Part shown: positions 58,440 through 64,000 of the stretch, in pieces
Position numbering within the stretch: the first letter of the stretch is position 1
Layout of the letters: each line of letters opens with the position of its first letter
Source of the DNA: Opisthorchis felineus
Lineage: Eukaryota > Platyhelminthes > Trematoda > Opisthorchiida > Opisthorchiidae
DNA length: 64,000 nt
Direction: 5' to 3'
NCBI GenBank assembly: GCA_004794785.1
Contig: SJOL01006433.1
Location: 584,277-648,276 of the forward strand
Translations under genes and position numbers: made by a program
The notes under the pieces: generated by a model
What the model was told of the DNA's origin: nothing
Seen by the model: the letters and a program-made list of their open reading frames with translations, nothing else
The model's database searches: none

Positions 58440-60060
58440 GTAGTGCCGGCTACATTCAGTGAAGTATCTTCGCCCTCTCCAGGGACCCGCCTCTTGATCA
58501 CCTCATATCGAATTCGTTGGTCCCAGCCGATTCTAGCTATAGTTCTCAGGCATCGGTGGCCAATAAACTAAAGACGTCTTGGATAATCCGCTCAAAGTGA
58601 CTTATGTCTCACAGCCGTATTACAGTGCAACTCGCACTGTAGCCTGGTAGACGCGTCCGTTGAGACCATTTATAATACCACCAGTGACGCAGATTGGCAA
58701 ACGCAATTATCGACCTTGAGATTCGTGCGTTGACTTTGTCTGTCACACTACCGTCAGAGCTAATTAAACTCCCGAGATACGTATGGCGCTCCTCAACTTC
58801 CAGTGCCACACTCATTGAATTCTTAGAGGTATGTTCACAGTCTGTACTTCCCGCAGCGTGACTTTGCACCCTGTGGGCACGAAGCATATGCCGAAGGATT
58901 GGAGGACCTTCGTCAGCTTTTCAAGTGTTGCTTGTGCTTCCCACTTTTATCCAAAAAATATGAGAATGATGTCGTCTGCATATTCCAGATCGACAAGGTT
59001 CTCTCCCGGGAAGATCTGAACGCCGGGGGGTTGCAGACCTTCCACTGTTCGCCTCATCACTTCATCAGAGACGAAAACGAGCAAAAATGCACGGTGGACA
59101 CCACTGCTTGTAAGAACGATTTTTGGGGGCTCACTGTACACTCACCCGCCTACATATATGTGAATACAAACAGCGCATGACATTCGCGAACTTGCGGGGC
59201 GTGTCGTGTTGCGCAAGCTTGTTGCCAAACGAACCGCACAGAGGCGACTATCAACGGATATCCAATCAAGTAGAGACGCTTCCGCTCGGTCGCTCAATAC
59301 AATACCCAACTCAGCATATCCAGCTGCAGCGTCCTCTGCATCACCAGAAGTGCGGAGCCGGAACCTGGAGGGGAGCGAGGGGGCAGTCAATTCAACTACA
59401 GTAATTGACTCCTGTATCCTTGTTTCTGACAGGCAGCATACATCAATGCAGATGGAATACAGCGTAAGAGCAAGAGCCACCTGATGTTTTGCTCGCTTCA
59501 GTGTGCGAACATTAAAGGCAGCTAAGTAGACCGACTTTCGGGGTTTGAAGACATTGCAAGGCGTTTAGGGTTGTCACTGAAGTCGGACGTATAGAAGCTG
59601 CAGCTGAGTGTAATGCATGATGAACAATGCGGTACGTCCTAGTTCCGGGACTTGCGGAAAGAGTTTTCAAACTTGGGTGGCGTAGGGTAGAAGAGAGAAG
59701 ACTTGAAAGTGTAAGAAACGAGACGTCAGCAGTAGCATATTTTCGCTTACCCGCCCTGCTGTATGCAGCAAGTAAGGCGACCCGGCTGACGGCACCACGC
59801 GAAGGCCGATGTGGCGTGAGATTATTTTTAGTTGTGTCATGGTTGTACGTGGACTGGACTACGTTCAGGGCGCCCACACCTGGACAGGAAGATGATTGGG
59901 ATCCTCAGCGAAAGCCCTTGGATCAAAAGCCTGACCACAAGACAGCGGCGGTGTTTAGCGGGAAATGCAAGTACATCACCATTTTTATGGAACACGTTCC
60001 AACCCCCAACCTGGATGGCCAGGAGAATGTGTTGGTCTGACCTCTGACCACTGACCAACC
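58440..60060 (-). pseudogene. RTE-like LINE with internal deletion (endonuclease joined to the YADD region)
   Basis: Read on the minus strand: 5' region (60060-59540); endonuclease AAFNVRTLKRAKHQVALAL at about 59535, then IDVCCLSETRIQES and DSRLCAVRLATSLR, ending near 59145; a direct jump to the end of motif B and SDEVMRRTVEGLQPPGVQI, then DLEYADDIILIF (59019-58950, catalytic YADD intact); then the thumb region EVEERHTYLGSLISSDGS and RISRSIIAFANLRHWW; finally HRCLRTIARIGWDQRIRYEV near 58500. Stops after IFFG and within the thumb, plus the missing central endonuclease and fingers/palm, make it a dead copy. Confidence 0.85.
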
Positions 60061-61332
60061 TGTTGTGAGAGACTGAGAGTGTCGGATGGACACCATCCGG
60101 TATAGCTCAGTGGGTCACGGAGGCACACAAACCGTCACACCTCGGTAAGGTCCAGTCTCTTTGTGACGGACCTTACGACAGCACGCGGACTTTGACCTGT
60201 GAGCACCAAGCGGGATTCTGACCGGGTAAAGACTGCATCGACCAGATCTCACTCCTCCAACTGTCTGAGCAACACCAAATATACGAGCGATTCACAGTTT
60301 TAAATTTTCTTAACTTTAAAGGTGTGTTCTATTCCGTCGGTCGGTCAGTGCCTCTAACTACGCTCGCCCGATTGGGGGATGCCCCAGAGGTCTGTGGACG
60401 TAATCTGGTCCTTAAATTCATGTACTTCTGGCCACGTGAGAGTGTACGGGAGCTCTCTACAACTTTTCCAACAAGAAATAGTGTCCCGCAGCGAATGTTC
60501 GCTGTCCCCATTTTCGTTCAACTTCGTAATCCATGAAAAAGTGTGGTAGACGCCGAAGGTTTTTTAAAATCCTGCTGTTAAAATGATTGTTGGTGAGGAC
60601 CTTGTCGATCTGGAGTATACGGTAGTCAACGTTCTAATCCTTGAAGCGGAGAACAAAGCACAAGTGCAGTTGAGTGATTTGATCGCCGTAGCACCTTTCG
60701 GCATTCGCCTTGCACCTACAAAGTACAAAGCTGTTTCACAGCATGTAGTATAAAAATGCCTCTAGCAATTCAAGAAGTACTGGAAGTTGTAGAGAAGTTT
60801 ACGAACTACAACGTGACGGTCTGCACACTTCCATAACCCATTGAGCTATACTGTTTAGTGTATATGACATTAACGTTTTTGGTGTTTAATTTCGTCATCG
60901 GCGAAGTAATGAGGCGAACAATGGACGGTCTGCAACCCCCCGGCGTTCAGATCTTCCCGGGAGAGAACCTTGTCGATCTGGAATATGCAGACGACATCAT
61001 TCTCATATTTTTTGGATAAAAGTGGGAAGCACAAGCAACACTTGAAAAGCTGACGAAGGTCCTCCAATCCTTCGGCATATGCTTCGTGCCCACAGGGTGC
61101 AAAGTCACGCTGCGGGAAGTACAGACTGTGAACATACCTCTAAGAATTCAATGAGTGTGGCACTGGAAGTTGAGGAGCGCCATACGTATCTCGGGAGTTT
61201 AATTAGCTCTGACGGTAGTGTGACAGACAAAGTCAACGCACGAATCTCAAGGTCGATAATTGCGTTTGCCAATCTGCGTCACTGGTGGTATTATAAATGG
61301 TCTCAACGGACGCGTCTACCAGGTTACAGTGC
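58634..61332. repeat. Large inverted duplication of LINE sequence, arms 58634-59076 and 60890-61332
   Basis: The arms pair base for base (coordinate sum constant at 119966, no indel) over about 443 bp around an 1813-bp spacer. The core, 58641-59039 against 60927-61325, differs at one base that I can see (58642/61324). The outer 40 bp or so beside the spacer carry several mismatches. Confidence 0.9.
60360..60770 (+). pseudogene. RTE-like LINE reverse-transcriptase fragment with a lost YADD
   Basis: The plus strand reads SVRELSTTFPTRNSVPQRM (motif B region, decayed), then GEDLVDLEYTVVNVLI, where the catalytic YADD box has become YTVV, then APFGIRLAPTKYK. It is more diverged than the neighbouring copy at 60889 and represents a separate insertion or an older layer. 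Confidence 0.7.
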
Positions 61333-61352
61333 AGGCTTTATTGTTGTGTGAT
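60889..61352 (+). pseudogene. RTE-like LINE reverse-transcriptase fragment, inverted twin of 58634-59076
   Basis: This runs from RRTMDGLQPPGVQIFPGENL through the YADD box and the thumb segment to ISRSIIAFANLRHWW, then stops matching any LINE near 61335. It carries the same stop after IFFG and the same later frame change as the minus-strand copy at 58.6-59.1 kb. The two were therefore copied from one another after inactivation. Confidence 0.85.
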
Positions 61353-62237
61353 TAACACATGACCTCTGCGGACAGATGGTCTGAAACGTCTTCAGGCATC
61401 AAAGCTATCGCCTTCAATGTGTGGCTACCCAGTTCCCGAACTAACCAGATGTGCCATCCCCTCCAAGGCTTGGCTGTATGTCCCACAATCTCCCGTTTTC
61501 CGGTGATCAAAACTGTAGCGGCCGGAGTGGATGTGCCTATGGTACTCGGTTTATAGCTACTAAATCGAATTGAATGAATTGAGGTTTTTGATCACGGATG
61601 TCTTAAAACAATTGATTAACCAGCCGGGTGAGACTTCAGTCTGAGATGTCGGCTTTCGCGTAGCCAGTCAACACGTGACCACCTAACGTGCATGCCGTGA
61701 CTGAAGAATGTGTGACGCTATATCCCTTCTAAGTTGGAGCTTATGACAGTGCTTTTTAGCCGCTCTTGGCCGAATGATTGAGTGTTCAGACTACTATCGA
61801 GGTGTTCGTTGGTTTAAATTCCCCGGAGATTTTCGTGATGCGCACTGCTGATGGTTCCCAATATGGATGAAACCACTCTGTAGTGCTTCTCAGTTTTGAA
61901 GTGCGAGAGCTGAGGTGCTAACCTAGACAGTCCATTTGAACTGCCTGGTCTGTGGTCTACACTTGTCGACATTTTGAGTGGTGTTTCCTTTGGACTGTGA
62001 GACAGCTATTTTCCTTATAAGTGACGTTTTTGAACCATTTATTTTCTACCCTTTGAGCAGTCGCAACCCAAGATTGCAAGTTTGGTAACATAAAACTCCA
62101 TACTTTAGCTGAGGGACAGCGTGCTGTCCACTAACATCGAATTCGTCAATCGGTGCAGTATTCGCTTGCGTACAAGCATCATTGTTAATTATCTAGTATT
62201 ATCTAGTTCTCTTTTTTTTCAATTTTTCCTTACCCAG
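61353..62237 (+). other. Intron upstream of the RBM26/27-like exon
   Basis: It must be intronic if the exon model is right. It holds a family-2 SINE and ends in a T-rich tract and cttacccag. No plausible first exon was found in it. Confidence 0.5.
61767..61905 (+). mobile_element. Leu/Ser-tRNA-like SINE (family 2)
   Basis: TGGCCGAATGATTGAGTGTT and TTGGTTTAAATTCCCC resemble class-II tRNA A and B boxes, followed by atgcgcactgctgatggttccc. It lies 330 bp upstream of the RBM26/27-like exon. Confidence 0.5.
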
Positions 62238-62821
62238 GTGTGTGGCCGACCCAATACCGCTGTCACAGTACGTCATTGCATTAATTAAAAAGGATAAGCC
62301 GGAAAAGGAACTAAAGGAAATATGTATAGACCAATTGGAGGTATTTTTGCAGGAAAACACGTCCTCATTCGTTTCCGACCTCTTTGCTGCTCTAAAGTCA
62401 CGTTCCTACATAGCGCCCGAAGCGGCCGTTACCCATGCAAATGCGCAATCCTCAAACGATAGCTCAACTGCGACGAAGCGTACACCGGCGTGTGAGCATT
62501 CTCGGCCTGACGTCTGCAAAGACAAAAAACGACATACTCCGGGTGATTCGGTTGTACCAGACACCGATTCTTTACCCTCCGCACCAAAACAAAGACGCAA
62601 GCGTTCAAACAGTAATAGACCGAAATCTGCAACCAGTTCGAAAAGTCGATCACATTCCCCACAATCTGCTGGTCGCAACGCAATTTCTTCTACCGCTGGG
62701 AACTCTAGGACTGGCCGAAAAAGCGAGGACAAAGAAGGTGTTTCAGACGATGGGAGAACCCGTCCGGCGGACCTTGATACCCATTTTTCCAGACGTGACA
62801 ATGACCACACGGGACGTCGTG
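62238..62821 (+). CDS. RBM26/RBM27-like RNA-binding protein, N-terminal internal exon (gene continues past the window)
   Basis: The family acts in nuclear RNA surveillance and polyA-RNA turnover. The exon starts after a polypyrimidine-rich acceptor (cttacccag, ending at 62237) with one base of a split codon, then reads Cys-Val-Ala-Asp-Pro. The segments KKDKPEKELK and CIDQLEVFLQ match the PWI-like N-terminal domain shared by human RBM26 and RBM27, as recalled. About 60 domain residues are followed by a basic Ser/Arg/Lys-rich region, as in the family. The exon ends at 62821 before a GTGAGT donor in phase 1. The first exon, coding the first 20 or so residues with the ATG, was not found upstream. 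The CCCH finger and RRMs must lie beyond 64000 or in small exons I could not place. RBM26 and RBM27 cannot be told apart here; invertebrates usually have one ancestor-like gene. Confidence 0.85.
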
Positions 62822-64000
62822 GTGAGTTGTATAACGTCTCCATTCAATGTATTATCTACGACTAAACTTGTACCTAACCGCTTGTAATGTTGACACAAAT
62901 CTGTTGGTTATTTCGCGTATTGATCGTCTCGTGACTGTGGATGTGGCAATAGTGATGCAGGGATATATAGTATGTGTGGGATGTTCGTTTTTGTTAACGA
63001 GCTATCCTGTTCATTTTGCGACAGCATTTTTCTTGGCGTCCCACCTGCTGTTGCTCTTTGAGTTTTTTTCGAGGGGTCTGCTAACTGACTCTGCACATAT
63101 ACTAGCCTGTAGAAAATTTGGATCTAGACTCTCTTGGTGCCACTGAAATCTGTCCGTAGAACAAGAACCTCGTAATGGTATTCCCAGTTATATCTTAAGG
63201 TATTTATACGAGAAGCTGCATGTGCGGTAACGCACCAGTTTACTTTCAGAATATTGGGCCATCGTGACTTGTCTCAGCAGGACAAGGCATCTCCCCCTTG
63301 CTGCAAGGATTTTGATACATTTTGCTCCTTCTACGGACTGTAATACGCTTGTGCGAGGCCTCCACCCATTTCTCCGGTTTCGAATCACTTGCAGAGTTTT
63401 CGTAGTCATAATAGATCAGAAATGTTCCAGCCAACAAGTAGTTCCGCCTTTTTGGAAAGCGCTCTTCTACCTCATCAAAGTTGCACAAATTCGCACCCCA
63501 TGCTGAACTGCTTTTCGAAGTCCGAACCCTTCGGTGAGTGAGAGCAATTATCCCACTTAAACCATTCGGAAAGATATTTTGTCATTCGGCAAATAAGCGC
63601 TTGTGATCATAGTTTTTGATCAGCGTTCAGGCGTTTCATAGAAGCACGATCGATGTTGACTAAACGCTTATCAGGCAGCCTGGATCAATGTCAAAAAGTG
63701 TCCTTTAAATAGCGGGGGGCCGTTGTAACTTTCACACTCGCACGCACTCGCTTGTTGCAATAAAGCTGTTGAGTTCCCTGTCGGTGAGTTCTTTTTCTGG
63801 CACCAGTCACTGGAGTGGGAACAGCAGCAGATACAACAGATTGGCGACTCAACAGATATAACAGTTTTGAACACTCCTATCGTCTCTCTCCCGAAATTTC
63901 GGTTTGATGGAGAGGTCTTTCGTATTCGCTGATTGATAAGTTTTCGCCGAACAGCTTGGTTTTTTGGTGTCTCCCGGGATGGAGGAGATAGTGTGACACG
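62822..64000 (+). other. Start of the next RBM26/27-like intron, running to the window edge
   Basis: Begins GTGAGT. No further exon encoding a CCCH finger or an RRM was recognised. The 80-codon minus-strand frame at 63246-63488 has no signature. Confidence 0.5.

Noticed and set aside
59627..60040. 137-codon plus-strand frame
   Set aside because: It is antisense to the 5' region of the minus-strand RTE copy and has no domain signature.
60100..60160. tRNA gene (TATAGCTCAGTGGG A box)
   Set aside because: The A-box match is good, but the B-box position reads GGTCCAGTCTC and no cloverleaf closes. It is at best a decayed tRNA-like repeat.
1..64000. CRISPR array, prokaryotic operons or phage
   Set aside because: No regularly spaced direct repeats and no ribosome-binding-site-led gene strings. 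Introns and SINE/LINE content show animal nuclear DNA.

Overview
This is eukaryotic nuclear DNA. Coding sequence is sparse and split by introns, the intergenic and intronic DNA is full of decayed retrotransposons, and there are no bacterial-style operons. Two multi-exon animal genes can be recognised: an OTUD5-type deubiquitinase and an RBM26/RBM27-type RNA-binding protein. The repeats (tRNA-derived SINEs, RTE-like LINEs with a YADD reverse transcriptase, a CR1/Jockey-like LINE and a Mutator-like transposase with a SWIM zinc finger), together with introns of 36-42 nt, point to a parasitic flatworm. From memory of the repeat-encoded peptides, an opisthorchiid liver fluke (Clonorchis/Opisthorchis) is the best guess. 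That assignment is inference.

Layout. Positions 1-22.1 kb hold no gene I can support, only remnants of dispersed repeats, including an 85-bp-arm fold-back element at 17.57-17.79 kb. Positions 22.1-38.8 kb are a complete OTUD5-like gene on the minus strand. It has seven exons and a reconstructed product of 543 residues. Exons 1-5 are packed into 1.4 kb with introns of 36, 39, 42 and 38 nt, followed by introns of about 11.4 kb and 3.5 kb that are filled with SINEs and LINE fragments. Positions 39-43.5 kb hold a few unassigned open frames. At 43.85-44.1 kb lies the 3' end of an unrecognised minus-strand gene, and at 44.5-46.6 kb a broken MULE/SWIM transposase. Positions 46.6-53.2 kb hold one possible first exon (51.4 kb) and a MULE/FLYWCH-like remnant (52.1 kb). 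Positions 53.3-61.4 kb are a graveyard of RTE-like LINEs. It includes three degenerate tandem units just upstream of one endonuclease domain, and a striking 399-bp near-identical inverted duplication of an already dead reverse-transcriptase segment. From 62.2 kb an internal exon of an RBM26/27-like gene starts on the plus strand, and the gene runs off the window.

The two recognised genes are independent housekeeping-type regulators: a deubiquitinase and a nuclear RNA-binding protein. Nothing suggests a functional gene cluster, a CRISPR array or a defence system. The most interesting material is structural: the micro-intron cluster, the inverted LINE duplication, the fold-back element, the LINE 5' tandem units and a SINE with an intact target-site duplication.
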